A DNA stretch of 64,000 nt from Hygrocybe punicea (taxonomy: Eukaryota; Basidiomycota; Agaricomycetes; Agaricales; Hygrophoraceae): contig OY744465.1 in assembly GCA_963556145.1 (NCBI GenBank), positions 4,402,001-4,466,000 on the forward strand, written 5' to 3'. The translations under genes and the position numbers were made by a program. The notes beneath the pieces are model-generated. The model had not been told where the DNA came from. It ran no database searches and was given only the letters and a program-made list of their open reading frames with translations. Each line of letters starts with the position of its first letter. Position 1 is the stretch's first letter. Shown one piece after another: positions 1 to 10,679 of this stretch.

Positions 1-1058
1 TTAGGCCGAGAGTTATGTATTGGTAATGTTTCATGCCGCGTTGATTTTCGCCGGCGAGGGTTCCTTTTCCCCTTGAGAGAGCCTGAACCTCCAATATTAG
101 AATAAGAGTTGAGGGTTGACGGAAAATAGGGCTCAGGGGGTACCACAACATTGACACCCTCGCCCAGAGGATCGGGATCATCCCCGTCCAAGGTGAAAAA
201 ATCATTGGATGTTTCACCAGCAGTCGGAGCGGTGATGAAGGCATTCCTTTCTGTATTCTGCTCGGTGAGAGGATCGTCAAGGGACCAGTCCTCTTCTTCT
301 GTTTCTGCGTCTGTTTCACCTACTGTCTCGTCCCCGGACTCTGGCTCATCTGCAAATGCTGTACGAGCTCGGACCGGTGCGGAGGAGTCTGACAAGTCGG
401 GGTCATTATGTGTTAGATGGAGAGGTTGTGGCATAGGAGAAGTCTCGCGCGAACGGAATCGTCGTAGGTAAAAGGGTGATTGGGAGCGTGCACGGGAATG
501 ACTGCGTGAGGCGTCAAGGTCAGGCGCCAGAGCGGCCGAGGACGAACGCGTGCGTTTCTCATTCGATATGGAACGCCCTCGGGGCTCTTTTTCATCACCC
601 AACGCCGATGTATTTGTGCCGGATCGAGAGAGGGAGAGGACGGAGAGACCACCCATCATGGAGTTGAAGGCCATCTTGCTGAACGATCCAGATGATCGGG
701 AGTTCATTTCGGGCGCCTTGAGGTGGGGCTGTGCAGAATTGCTGCGCTCAAGAGCATTGAGAATCAGCTGAGACGCTTGTTGGTCGAGATCCTGGGTGAC
801 GGAAGGAGATTTGGAGAATGAATTAGTTAGTAAAGGCGAAGCAGACCAACGAGATGGAATGGGGGTGGAGGGGGATTTGTCGGTGCTGGAGTTGGTAGCA
901 GAAGTGTGCGGCGTGATATCGGTAGGTGAGGAGGTAAGGGCAAGCTGTGTTGGTTCTGGCGAAGCAACCAGATTCTCGGGCTCGCTGCCACTACCGCTTT
1001 TGGGCGAATACTTTGCTAACCAGCCACGCTTTCGATAATTAAAGGGGTTGTTGGCCAT
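1..1058 (-). CDS. Partial Ser-rich protein, possibly N-terminal region of a UspA-domain protein
   Basis: An open minus-strand frame of about 350 codons starts at an ATG at 1058 (MANNPFNYRKRGWL) and runs off the left edge with no stop, so the C-terminus is missing. The visible part is low complexity. It is rich in Ser, Pro and Thr, with an acidic stretch near codon 260 (ETDAETEEEDWSLDDP) and a basic stretch near the edge (KGKRNPRRRKSTRH). No catalytic domain is visible. From memory, basidiomycete universal-stress-protein (UspA) family members have a similar disordered leader ending in a basic patch just before the domain, so I infer that family weakly. A GT-rich donor-like site upstream near 1110 suggests the gene may have a 5' exon or a UTR intron. 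Confidence 0.5.
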   Translation of the reverse strand, partial: MANNPFNYRKRGWLAKYSPKSGSGSEPENLVASPEPTQLALTSSPTDITPHTSATNSSTDKSPSTPIPSRWSASPLLTNSFSKSPSVTQDLDQQASQLILNALERSNSAQPHLKAPEMNSRSSGSFSKMAFNSMMGGLSVLSLSRSGTNTSALGDEKEPRGRSISNEKRTRSSSAALAPDLDASRSHSRARSQSPFYLRRFRSRETSPMPQPLHLTHNDPDLSDSSAPVRARTAFADEPESGDETVGETDAETEEEDWSLDDPLTEQNTERNAFITAPTAGETSNDFFTLDGDDPDPLGEGVNVVVPPEPYFPSTLNSYSNIGGSGSLKGKRNPRRRKSTRHETLPIHNSRP

Positions 1059-1814
1059 TGGCGAAGCGTGTCGTCGACGAGGAGGGTGATGCAGGAAAGG
1101 CAAGAGATAAACTTACTTCACTAGTTTGCCGCGCCGTGGGGACCCTGGGACTGCCCTGATGGAAATACGGTGAGTCAGACGCCCTGAGCGGCCCAGACAG
1201 AGCGAGAGGTGACATGTGGTGCGTACAGATTGTCCATTTGTTGACATTCTGGTTGGTCTCCCTGGTTCGCCGATATTCTCTGGGTATGGGTTTATCTCAC
1301 TGCAGTTTATGTGTGAGAGCTGGTACTGAGCTTGCTCAGGCTGTCGCAGGACGCAGAGGCCCGCGATTTCCTTTTCTGTCATCCACAATAATGTTTCGGT
1401 TCCGAGCGATACACAGCCATACGTAATGAAGTTGATCAACACTAGAAAGATTAATATTATTGGTACATGCCGTCTAGTAGTCTAACCACTTCTTACTATG
1501 ACACGTCAAAGTATTCGGTTATTGTAAATTACAGGGGTTGTCGTACCCAGAACGTTCACAATGGCGCCCTCTACAACAATGATACTGCTCAGCGTATCAG
1601 CTCAAACAGAATGAGACCAATGGCCAAGCTTGCTGAGGAGCTGATCTTCACCACACTGTTTGATAACGACTGCAAGCCTAGTTGTGATATCTGCAGCCTG
1701 TTGACGCTCAACGTTCAACGTTCAACCGCAACATTTCCATATCAAGTAACTTATAGAAGGTGACTGTCACAAGGAGATCGTGACGCCTTAATTCCTTCAA
1801 AACAAGTCCCTGCC
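1059..1814. other. Intergenic region between divergent genes
   Basis: This 756-base spacer separates the divergent starts of the left-edge gene and PET127. Short ORFs on both strands here look like chance frames and resemble nothing I know. It probably holds both promoters, but I see no clear regulatory motif. Confidence 0.5.
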
Positions 1815-4667
1815 ATGGCTGGTATGCATGTCCTGCACCATGCTCAGGCCAGGTTATGTCTCTCGCTGTTCAGACGGAACCATGGAACACTCCCGTTACC
1901 CGTCCGCGATTTTGTGTCTTCCAAAACGGAACCTGACCAACCGATAGATATTCCAACTGTTCCCAGAAAGCCTTACCGGCGGTTTTCAACTCGCTTGCGT
2001 ATCCGTCAGGAGCATACTGCCTCTGACGACCAGCGGGGGGAAATTTCGACTTCAGAACACGATGACACCATCAAAGAAACCGCTAGTCCGGACCTCAAGA
2101 AAAAGAAGAAGTTGCCCAAGAAAAAGCCAAAGAAGGCCTCCGGCCAGCCAAACGTCTCAGACGAGAGCTTACCTGTGCGGCCATCTCAGAATGGTGTCCC
2201 TTCCTCAGGGATCGCCCTCCCTCCTCACATTAAATCTTTGCTTCCGTACTCGCGTCGCGTTGAAGGACTTCTTCATCAACGGACGCAGCCTCCCCTCCAA
2301 GGTCACCAGTTTATCCTCACCAAATTCTTTCACTAACATTCCGTCTCAAGATATTGCCCCTCCATCGCCACAGCGACCCATTGCCACTCTCCACCATGGC
2401 TTAGATCGCGTGTTGTTCAAGTACGCTTGGTTAATCAGCGGAAGCGTCATTTGTTGACTTTTCACAGTCCCGGGGTGCACTGGCTCCAGGATCCTCGATC
2501 AAAAGTATACAATTTCACCACCTGGCTGGAGTCTGTACCGAATGTTAAAGAATTTGCGTTTGAGCGATTACCTGGCTTTATAAAAAGTTCTCGTGACGAA
2601 GTACACTTGCTCGTTTTCTCTCTTACCCACCTTAATCTGATTACATCATAGGACCTTTGGGCATTGGCGAAGCAAGAACAGCGGGTGTTCGGTGGCTCCA
2701 CCTCGTCATTGACTGGAGTACTTAGTCAAATATATTTCTTGATTTCGGGGGATAGGGAAGTGGACACCAATGTTCTGAGTCGACATTTTCAACGCGAAGT
2801 CTGTGATATTTCTCACCCTCAAGCCTACTGGCTTACCGTTCGCTTCGCCAACTAGTCAAGAAGTTTTACTCCAGGCCAACGAATGCCTGTCTCAATTCTT
2901 ATGAATCACAAAGACGGCGTCTATGCAATTGACTCAGATTCGGATATGCCTGGTGCAAACGAGAAGAACGTTTTGACATGGATGGTCAGTCTTTTTCGAG
3001 GATAAGGTGGTCCACATGAAATCAATTATTTGACGCAGGGCACACTACTCGAGAAGTTTTTGACAATGCCCAGGGAGGAATTTTCTAGCTACATGCGTAC
3101 ATCTCCACCAGCGGAAGCCCAGGGGACGGATCTTCGACGGGAATCGTACCGTTATGCGAAGGTGTGCTTCCAGTTCCATTCACTCCGTGCAATATTTAGC
3201 AAACCCGTCAGTCTAGCAAATTCGTGATGCGTTCCCAACTGGATTGCCACGATGGTCGGCTACCAGGCTCAGGTATCTTTGATATTAAAACCCGTGCGGC
3301 ACTGCCTCTTCGCTTGGATTTGCTCAATTATGAGGTTAGTCTTTTCTGATAATGCTTTTCTTATTATCCATGGCGATCCAGGAAAATTCTGGGTATTTAC
3401 TCCGCACCCTCCACGGTCCTCTTGAGAGTTTTGAGAAGGAATACTATGACCTCATTCGCTCTGCTTTCCTCAAGTACAAGTGGGTCGACGAGTCACTGCG
3501 AATTTGCCGCAAGAAATTGACGTATTTTTAACAGCTTTCAGGCGCGGATAGGCAACATGGATGGGGTATTCGTCGCTTATCATAACACAGCTCGCATCTT
3601 TGGTTTTCAATACATCTCCGTGGATGAGATGGACGAGCGGCTTTTCGGCGGCCAAGGTAGAGGCGATCGAGTGTTCGAAAAATGTATTGGTGTACTCGAG
3701 TCGGTGGCCGAGGAGATCATTGGAGTCTTTCCTAAAGAGGTAAATTTCTCGTCGTATGCTTTTTAAACAGACAGTGATGTCGGTTATACGAAGTCACTCA
3801 AATGCCTATTTGAAACTCAAGATGGGACAGGCGTAATGGACATTTTCATCGAACCTGCGGTTTGGGATACGGAAAACCAGGGACCCAAGCCTATTGCACA
3901 ACTCAACGTTCTTGCCGCTAGTTATCTGGATGAAATACCAGTCAGATGTACTCGTGCTGTATCCGCTAGTGAAACTCCTTGTTCGTTTTTTGTTCTTATT
4001 CCTCCTCGGCGCTGCTCAACTGCACTATGCAGGGACACTTCACTGGACAATATCTACGTCGTCGTCTAGCGCTGACGATATTCGTCGCAAGCTTGCTGAG
4101 GCCAAAGACCGTCAATTTCGGGCATGGAATTTGCCCACTGGTGTCAGCCTTGGCACGATGCCGGAGCGGTGGCTGGCGCTTAATTTTAGCGGGAAGACAG
4201 TGGAAGAATCTATGGAGGATATTCCCTTTGTTCCATCGCACTTCAAGAAAGCTGACCGACGCCTTCGGGAGCTCCGTGCTCTGGCAAGGGCTGGGAAGGA
4301 CGAGACGGAGAAACTGGCTGATGGCAGAAAGAAGGTTGTATTGGGCGAATGTCTCGTTCTCGCCGAAGAGAGTCTGGGGATTACTTCGGATGCTGCAATA
4401 GTGGAAGAAGCAGACCCCATTGTCATTTCGAGCCCGCCGTTGGACAACGCCCCTCTTGTGGCATCAGCTGGTGTGGTGACGCTTCAGCCACTTGGGGAAT
4501 GTGATGGGAAGACCTCGCTCGATTCCGCAAAAAATGTGCCGTCGGAAGGCAACATCCTTCCTGAAATTGTATCAAGCCCGTTACAAGAGCAAAATTTGGA
4601 GCACACTTCGCTATCACCGTCAACGCCGACGCTACTGCCTAAGGTGCAGATGCCGCCTGCTGAATAG
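1815..4667 (+). CDS. PET127: Pet127-like mitochondrial RNA-processing/degradation protein
   Basis: This multi-exon gene encodes a Pet127 homologue, a mitochondrial membrane-associated protein required for 5' processing and turnover of mitochondrial RNAs. The N-terminus has a presequence-like stretch followed by a Lys-rich segment (LKKKKKLPKKKPKK). The family core is recognisable across the exons: FNPGVHWLQDPRS across the intron at about 2420, then LSQIYFLISGDREVDTN, KDGVYAIDSDSD, FVMRSQLDCHDGRLPG, FDIKTRAALPLRLDLLN, and NMDGVFVAYHNTARIFGFQY. About eight introns have clean GT-AG borders, for example near 2420-2467, 2600-2651, 2800-2856 and 3739-3792. The last exon ends with an acidic, Ser-rich tail and a TAG at 4665. 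One frame change between about 2150 and 2265 is unexplained: it needs either a 55-nt intron (2154-2208) or an indel. Confidence 0.9.
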
Positions 4668-5152
4668 CATCCGGGCCTGGTCTGCGACATCTCGAAGTCT
4701 CTGATGTAGTCGGCCAAACGAGGATCTGAGCACAACTCTTCTCCGAAGTACCTGTACAGTGCGTCGCGAAACGGTGCCTGGGGCCAGAATACAGGCCCAT
4801 CATAATACGTATTATACTCACGCAATATACAGTAAATAACATCGTGCTCAGTTATAAAGACCGGCCGTTTTCACGATATTTCAGTCATGACGCTGACGAG
4901 GAAGAGAGCTTTCAAGGAATGAGTGTTGAATTTTGAAAGAAGAATCGAGGAGCAGGATAAAGACACTTCTGAATATAAAAATGGAGCACCGGCAGAGGTA
5001 GAGTCCCAGTCTTTTAGAATTCTGCTATTGGGTATGCCAGTGCACAGGTAATTTTATTGACATCGTGAGATCATAAATTTACATGAGGTCTGGCAGTTGT
5101 TCATTAAATCATCTACTGAACGGGAACAACTTCACCCCCCTGATAATGTCTG
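4668..5152. other. Intergenic region
   Basis: This spacer lies between the 3' ends of the convergent genes PET127 and the PD-(D/E)XK-like gene. A short minus ORF (4484-4825) overlaps the PET127 tail antisense and is not supported as a gene. I see no other feature. Confidence 0.5.
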
Positions 5153-5988
5153 TCAGATCGGGTTGATATGAGACAACTGAAACACACACAGCCTTGAAGG
5201 AAGAGAAATAGATAGTTCCGTGCAATTGTCTTCGATAACTCCGTAGCCTTTGTCCTTTGCAAGTTTTATGTCATCCTCGGTGTCCCAACTGTATCCTGCA
5301 AGAACGAGTGCTACTTTATCAAGAGGCCAACCTAGCGCTTCAGCCGATCTAACAAGGCGATCGTGTTGGTTTTCGATATGAGTCTGCGAATCTGTGAAGC
5401 ACAAGACACTGCATGTCACATTTCACTGGATCTTACCTTGGACATGAAAAACTTTGCTTCCAAAAGCAGAAGCCAGCCATTGGATAGCTCAAGAATTGCC
5501 TCCCATTCGGCTATGGTGTTCCCACATCTGCCCGGGATAACTCTAGTCCTCTCCTTGAAACCATTGCCGATAGCATTCTTCAGTGCCTGCAACGCACGAT
5601 TTTCAAAGGCTTTGTCAAAGCGCTGGTTATGGGTCCGCCCTTGCTGAATTGCTTCATCCCGTGACTCTATGCGCTTGTACGTCCTCTCGGGCTCCACTGC
5701 GGCCAGATTACGGTTTGAAAGAGTAAAGCCAACATCATTTGTGTCGCATAGATAGCTTCGCCCAACAAAGTCCTTCAAGTCTTCGAATGAGTCAAAATGT
5801 GCCGGAGTAGAACCTCGACCAATTTCGTCAAAATAGAGAGTCAAGGGAAAACGCAATGAACGAGATGTCTTGCTGGCAGCAGGCTTGGAAGATTTGCGGT
5901 CAGCTGAAGAGCGTGTTTGAGGGGTCTTAGTGGAGTACATGTGAGGCGCAGAGCGAGAGGTCATAGTAAGAAGGCCACGTCGTAACAT
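5153..5988 (-). CDS. Predicted PD-(D/E)XK nuclease-like protein, possibly mitochondrial
   Basis: Two exons encode a protein of about 260 residues. The N-terminus (MLRRGLLTMTSRSAPHMYST) is basic, Ser/Thr-rich and free of acidic residues, which fits a mitochondrial presequence. The central region holds the pattern AEWEAILELSNGWLLLLEAK: an acidic residue, a hydrophobic beta strand, then E-A-K. This is the usual layout of the D/E-x-K active site of the restriction-endonuclease-like fold. The following exon (THIENQHDRLVRSAEALGWP) is helical, then comes a strand with VALVLAGYSWDTEDD. I do not recognise a named family. The intron lies near 5375-5430, but its exact borders are uncertain: the simple GTAAGA/CACAG pair shifts the frame by one. 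The fold assignment is inference from the motif; no substrate can be assigned. Confidence 0.55.
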
Positions 5989-6240
5989 TAATATTGCGAA
6001 TGGAAATTTTAGCGAAACAGATACTTGTCATAGATGCAATATAGTGATCACCAGTAGGTCCTAAGGATACACAACAAGCTAGTCACTCACCAACGACTCG
6101 GACGCTGCTTTTAGTCACGGCCTAGGCAAGAGAGAAGATGTCCAACCGTGACGGGACTCAACCGTCGGACCGAGGTGCGTGTGAATTTGTAGCACAAGCA
6201 TAAACTTGAAGTTCTTTGTAAAACTTCACTCTTGGAAATT

Positions 6241-7447
6241 ATGCTTGGAATTTTTTCCGCTATCTTGCAATGGCTTAGTGGGTGAGCAATTATCACGGCC
6301 TTTTAACCTCATAATCAATGTTTTTTCAGTCTTTTCTTTTCCAAAACTGCCGAGATCTCAATTGTTGGACTGCAAGTCCGTATGCCCAATCGTAATGTCG
6401 GTTTGTGAGCTAAACCCTTGTCAAAGGCTTCTGGGAAGACGTCCTTCGTAAATGTGATTGGCTCGGGTCAAGTGGGTTTTACCCTCAGCATGTCCATATT
6501 GTTAATGTAACGCTCGGTCCAGTGGAGTGAAGATGTCGTGCCCACGGTTGCTTTCAACTTGCGGAAAGTAAGGAAAGGGAACGTAACGCTCAAGATATGG
6601 GACGTTGCCGGTGTGTCAGACTCACTTGCCTTGCCAGTGCATATTGTGATGTCATACGATTCCGAGGCCAACCAAGATTCCGTTCGATGTGGGAGAGGTA
6701 TTGTAGTGGAGTGGACGCCATAGTGTGAGGATATAAAACAACTTCCGCTGAACCATGAATGATTGACCAATTTTAGATTTGTTGTGGATTCTGCCGACGT
6801 ATGTTCTAAGCAACTCGTTGAACATGTCAGCGGATGTCATTTTCTCGATCATAGCAGGAGAAGTTCGAAACTGCTCAGTTTGAGTTGCACCAGTTACTGG
6901 GACAACCTAGTCTCGTTGGTGTACCGCTACTTGTCGTGAGTTTCTCCTCTCCAGTTCCTTTTTTACGCCAAATAAGACTATGGATATTCCGCAGCTAGGC
7001 AACAAAAACGATATGTACGGACATGCGTCCGTCAAAGACATAATAAGGGCATTGTGAGTATAACCTAAAGTCTTGCGCTTCGACTAAGAACACCACAAAT
7101 TCCAGACGATTGGATAAAATATCGGACCGGCCTGTTTCAGTACGTATATGCCCGCGGTTCCAATTTCTATGCAGGCTGACTGGGCCAAATGTCCATTATC
7201 TAGTGTTATTCGGTACGACCCAAAGATTAAGATTAGCTACTTGTTAATTTACCTCAAACTGATACAGTGCTCGATGAAGAGCCAACATAATCTGTAAGTG
7301 GTTCATTGCGCAGTATTAACTTGTGCTTACACCCTCCTTTCACACAGGGACATCATTTGTAAGTTTAACGGTTCTCTACTCTGCCTGGAGTTATCAAAAG
7401 ATGCGTATCGTTTCACAGTGCAATGGTTAACTGGAAGGAGCCATTGA
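6241..7447 (+). CDS. ARL8: ARF-like small GTPase, ARL8 type
   Basis: The gene is split into about ten very short exons, and every splice junction can be placed with GT-AG borders. The product starts [14 protein letters not shown], matching the ARL8 N-terminus, which lacks the Gly2 myristoylation site of ARFs. G-box motifs in order: G1 GLQASGKTS (spans an intron at about 6370-6425), switch region [16 protein letters not shown]3 DVAGQ (about 6600-6680), and G4 NKND (about 7005). It ends WLTGRSH at a TGA at 7445. ARL8 sits on lysosomes or vacuoles and drives kinesin-linked positioning of those organelles in animals and hyphal fungi. G3 has DVAG where most family members have DIGG. Length (about 185 residues) is normal. 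Most exons are too short for ORF scanning, so automated callers may miss this gene. Confidence 0.9.
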
Positions 7448-7682
7448 AGATAATAAAGAACTGTATTTTATCATTAACCCCAGCTAATATTTACACCGAG
7501 TGTAGCCAAGATTAATTGAATTCGAGGCTGATCTATGTCTAGGTTGGGGTATTCACGCTGGCCCTTCGCAGTAATAGCTTGTATGTAAGGTACACAAATG
7601 TATCAAAGTGAACTGACGGTACCATCTCCGGGATGATACTTCTTGGGAGTCCAGAACCAACGGGTCTTCGTTACTTCTCAGC

Positions 7683-8822
7683 TCAGTCAGTTTCCATGCT
7701 ATCCTCTTCATTGTTACCAGCTTCTCGACCCGCTTGTTCTTGGATAGCACGTAGAAAAGGTTCGATGCCAGTTCCCGCCTCGTCCGCCAACCCTAGCCCT
7801 CTCACGAGGCCGCCCAGCAATCCCGTGCGCAGAGCTTGGTCAAAGTTCTGCACGGCGGCGCGGAATTGGGGTGAGTTGATGATGCGTTGAAGCACTTCAG
7901 GGGAAGGTGGGGTCGGCAGGTCAGGTGGTAAATGAGGGAAAAGAGCAGGGATAAGCTCTGGATGGGCGGCAAACAATGGCATGAGGTTTGAGGGAGTGAG
8001 GATGTCCGTGAGCGAGAGCTCTAGCGAACGGACGATACACGAGTAAGTTTTGGATCAGGTTCTTCACCGAAGTACAAGGACGAATGCAAACCTGCTGGTG
8101 CGATTGTGGCGTTCCCGGAGAGGGAAGCCACTAGGGCTCGAAGTTGCGCAAGCTGTTCGGGTGTGGGCTGATTTGCGAGAGGACCGGAAGAGCTGGGGTG
8201 GTCCTTCAGGTACCGCAAAGCCGTCGAAACTAGCAACTTACGAGGAAGGCAGAGTCGACGTAGAGGCTTGCGGTTGCAAAGTTTCAGGGGTGCTTGGATT
8301 CCATACCAGGGGAATTTCTGGGTCTTGTAAAAGTCTATTGATGTTATCCACAAACTCTTGGTCCCTCCGTGAATCCGCATCCTGTCAATGAGGGCCATTA
8401 GCGGGAAGGACTTGTAGGAAGTGAGCTAGCAGTTGGACCTGCATCCAAAACTGAAAGGCCGTCAGATATGCTCAAGATTGAGTCGTTTCAAGTACTCACA
8501 AAATGTCTCTGGTTCGAAGAGGAGAACTTGAGAACAAATGTTCTACCCCATTGCGACTCAGGTACTCTTGTGAATGTAGCGTCGGATGGGAACAAGATTA
8601 AATCCTAGCAAGCGATACAGTTCCAGTAAGAAATATGACCGTTAACTCATAGCCCACCTCCTCGATTTCATCCGTGGTTCTGTTTTTCCAGATGAAATGG
8701 AAGAGACCGTCGTCTCCGCTTGCGAGTATGATGGTGCCTTTCGTAGGACTGGGATCGACAAAGTTTGTCCCTTCCCGCCTGAACGCTCGGCCAGCTTTGA
8801 AGGCAAGACGTTGTTCAGCCAT
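7683..8822 (-). CDS. RPN13: Proteasomal ubiquitin receptor Rpn13/ADRM1
   Basis: The start at 8822 gives MAEQRLAFKAGRAFRREGTN, the beginning of the Pru (pleckstrin-like receptor for ubiquitin) domain. The domain goes on through GTIILASGDDGLFHFIWKNR and, after an intron, LILFPSDATFTRVPESQWG and FVLKFSSSNQRHF. Pru binds ubiquitin and docks on Rpn2 of the 26S proteasome. The last exons encode the C-terminal DEUBAD domain (LFAAHPELIPALFPHLPPDL, SPEVLQRIINSPQFRAAVQN), which recruits the deubiquitinase Uch37/UCHL5 where present. The stop is at 7683. The gene is convergent with ARL8, with 235 bases between the two 3' ends. Both domains are present, so this is the long, complete form, unlike the yeast protein that has only Pru. 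Confidence 0.92.
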
Positions 8823-8941
8823 GACACTGGCAAGTGCCATCAGGAAAACGTGGAGACACAGGGATTTCCAGACAGATCTTATCAACAGATAGCTGACTGA
8901 TATCATGTGATCTAGTGATATATAAGCTTATCACAATTTAG

Positions 8942-9165
8942 AACTCTGATAACAATATTGTCATACTATTCCTGTAGCTATCACATTGATATTTTAAGAT
9001 AAAGTCATGTAATTCTGATAACAATATTGTCACACTATTCCTGTAGCTATCACATTGATATTTTAAGATCATGTTATGTAATTCTGATAACAATATTGTC
9101 ACACTATTCCTGTAGCTATCACATTGATATTCTAAGATCATGTCATGTAATTCTGATGTTAAGAT
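8942..9165. repeat. 69-bp tandem repeat, three copies plus a partial fourth
   Basis: Three head-to-tail copies lie at 8942-9010, 9011-9079 and 9080-9148, each starting AA(C/T)TCTGATAACAATATTG and ending CATGT, with a partial copy after 9149. Copies differ at only a few bases. The unit is 69 bp, exactly 23 codons, so the minus strand stays open across all copies and would encode a 23-residue repeat (KYQCDSYRNSVTILLSEL). There is no sign that this is translated. The array lies just upstream of RPN13. Confidence 0.9.
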
Positions 9166-9910
9166 GGTAAATTCTTCTCAGAGGTATTGCAAGACTGGAA
9201 TCATTTTGTATGTGGTGATATATTAAAATCTATGCATGGTCACACTGTTAAGATTTGGCATTCCATTGGCAAGTAACTATCTTTCTTGTACCTGGAGTCT
9301 GTATAAATATGTACACATATGTTGGCACTATTTGGCTGCACACCTGTGGGTTGAACAAAATACAAAATCTTGTTCATGTCTCAATTTTTCATCCTTACAC
9401 TTATATTAAGCATTCAAATTGGACAATAAGACAATAAGTGAGATAAGATAAATTTCAAGACCTTGAGATAAGATTAGATAAAATTAATTCTAAGACCTTG
9501 AGATAACATCAGATAAATTCCAAGAACATTTAACATGAGACCATTATAAGATAAGTGAATGAGAAAGACAATGGTTAAAAGGCAGAATTTTTTCCCCTCC
9601 TATTACTCAATAACAGATATTCTAATATCATTGGTTACCAATGAATACCAGAATTAGTGGTCAAGACATTGTTGGCAACTAATGCTACATTGACATCAAT
9701 ATGCTTGATGTGATGTATTTTCATCTAGGTAACCATAAATTATCTGAGTTGACCTGGCTGTCATCATAGTGATACTGGATGTTACTTATGATGTATCAGA
9801 TCAGGTCTTATAAGACTTTCTCATTTCATGTTCAATTTCCTGATGGCAACAAGCAAACACCGTGACGCGTACAGGTCTAGCGCGGAGTTTCAAGGTGCAG
9901 GCTAATAGGC
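9166..9910. other. AT-rich intergenic DNA with GATA-rich direct repeats
   Basis: No gene is recognisable. Between about 9430 and 9560 there are degenerate direct repeats built on AGACCTTGAGATAAGAT and AGATAAATT, giving a cluster of GATA cores on the plus strand just upstream of the SCOC-like gene. They could be old transposon sequence or GATA-factor sites. The base composition is clearly more AT-rich than the flanking genes. Confidence 0.45.
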
Positions 9911-10275
9911 ATGGAGCCGTACGCTGAAGCCAGTTTCGAAGACGCTCCAGGATGGGGTGCACCTTCACCGAATGCCGCTGATATCGTCAAGGATGCTTTA
10001 AGAAAGGAGCAGGTTCTCAAGTACGTCCAGTCCTCACGTCAGTGTCAGGACTTTATTTAATATGTCTCGTCGAGTAGGGAAATTGTCTTGGGGCAAGACG
10101 ATTTGCGTGGTACGTTTCTTCACTGATTTCGTGTCGTTTCCCTGACAGAGTACTCCCAGCTTTGCTCTCCCGTGTAAAGTCTGTTGAGGCAGATGTCGAG
10201 AAACTCACTTCTGGAAATGCCACGTTGAAGATGTACATCGATAATCTTACGGTACAAATGACCAAACGCCGTTGA
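9911..10275 (+). CDS. Short coiled-coil protein, SCOC/Slo1-like
   Basis: Three small exons encode about 80 residues, starting MEPYAEASFEDAPGWGAPSP. Introns run roughly 10019-10077 and 10109-10160. The C-terminal half (LLSRVKSVEADVEKLTSGN, then TLKMYIDNLTVQM) has a heptad pattern and a short N-x-x-L-K-x-Y-I-x-N-L motif. That motif is typical of the SCOC family (animal SCOC/UNC-69, yeast Slo1), small coiled-coil partners of ARL-type GTPases at the Golgi and on vesicles. It ends KRR at a TGA at 10273. An ARL8 gene lies 2.5 kb upstream on the same strand, though a functional link is only a suggestion. Confidence 0.7.
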
Positions 10276-10640
10276 CTTCATCATCTCTTGCACAAGCAAG
10301 TCGGATTGACACGCCACTGCCTTGAACCGTGATGTTACCTCGCCGTGATTGTTGAGGAAGGACCAACTCTTTTGCCCAAGTTTTCGGTCGAGCACCATCA
10401 CTGCTTCCCGAACGTTTGCGTAACTCGGATTTTTGTCAAAAAGCCCTTGCAAAGAAGAGGGACCATATATTGGGTGAGGCGGAAACAACATATTTACCAT
10501 GCAGGAATCCGTTCGTTGTCCGACAAAACTATCTCCACTCGAGGTCGACTAATATCCATCCGTCTTGGCCGATGAACAACTCTTCACGATTGAGGCATCG
10601 GCATCCACGACTTCTGGTACAGAAGAAAGTGAAGAGGGAG
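10276..10640 (-). CDS. Possible hypothetical minus-strand ORF
   Basis: A minus frame here encodes a protein-like sequence (LFDKNPSYANVREAVMVLDR, then GEVTSRFKAVACQSDLLVQ) that I do not recognise. It runs into the antisense of the last SCOC-like exon, so its true 3' end is unclear. It lies directly downstream of the TFIP11 relic and could be another decayed fragment. Amino-acid composition looks coding, but I cannot place a start or a function. Confidence 0.25.
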
Positions 10641-10679
10641 ACAGACTACAGAATGTTATTCTTTCCACATGCATGTCCC

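Noticed and set aside
1113..1763. Short ORFs on both strands between the left-edge gene and PET127
   Set aside because: No conserved motif, atypical composition, and a position in a divergent promoter region.
4484..4825. Minus ORF antisense to the PET127 tail (DALYRYFGEELCSDPRLADY)
   Set aside because: It looks locally protein-like but has no plausible upstream exon or promoter, overlaps a real coding exon on the other strand, and resembles no family I know.
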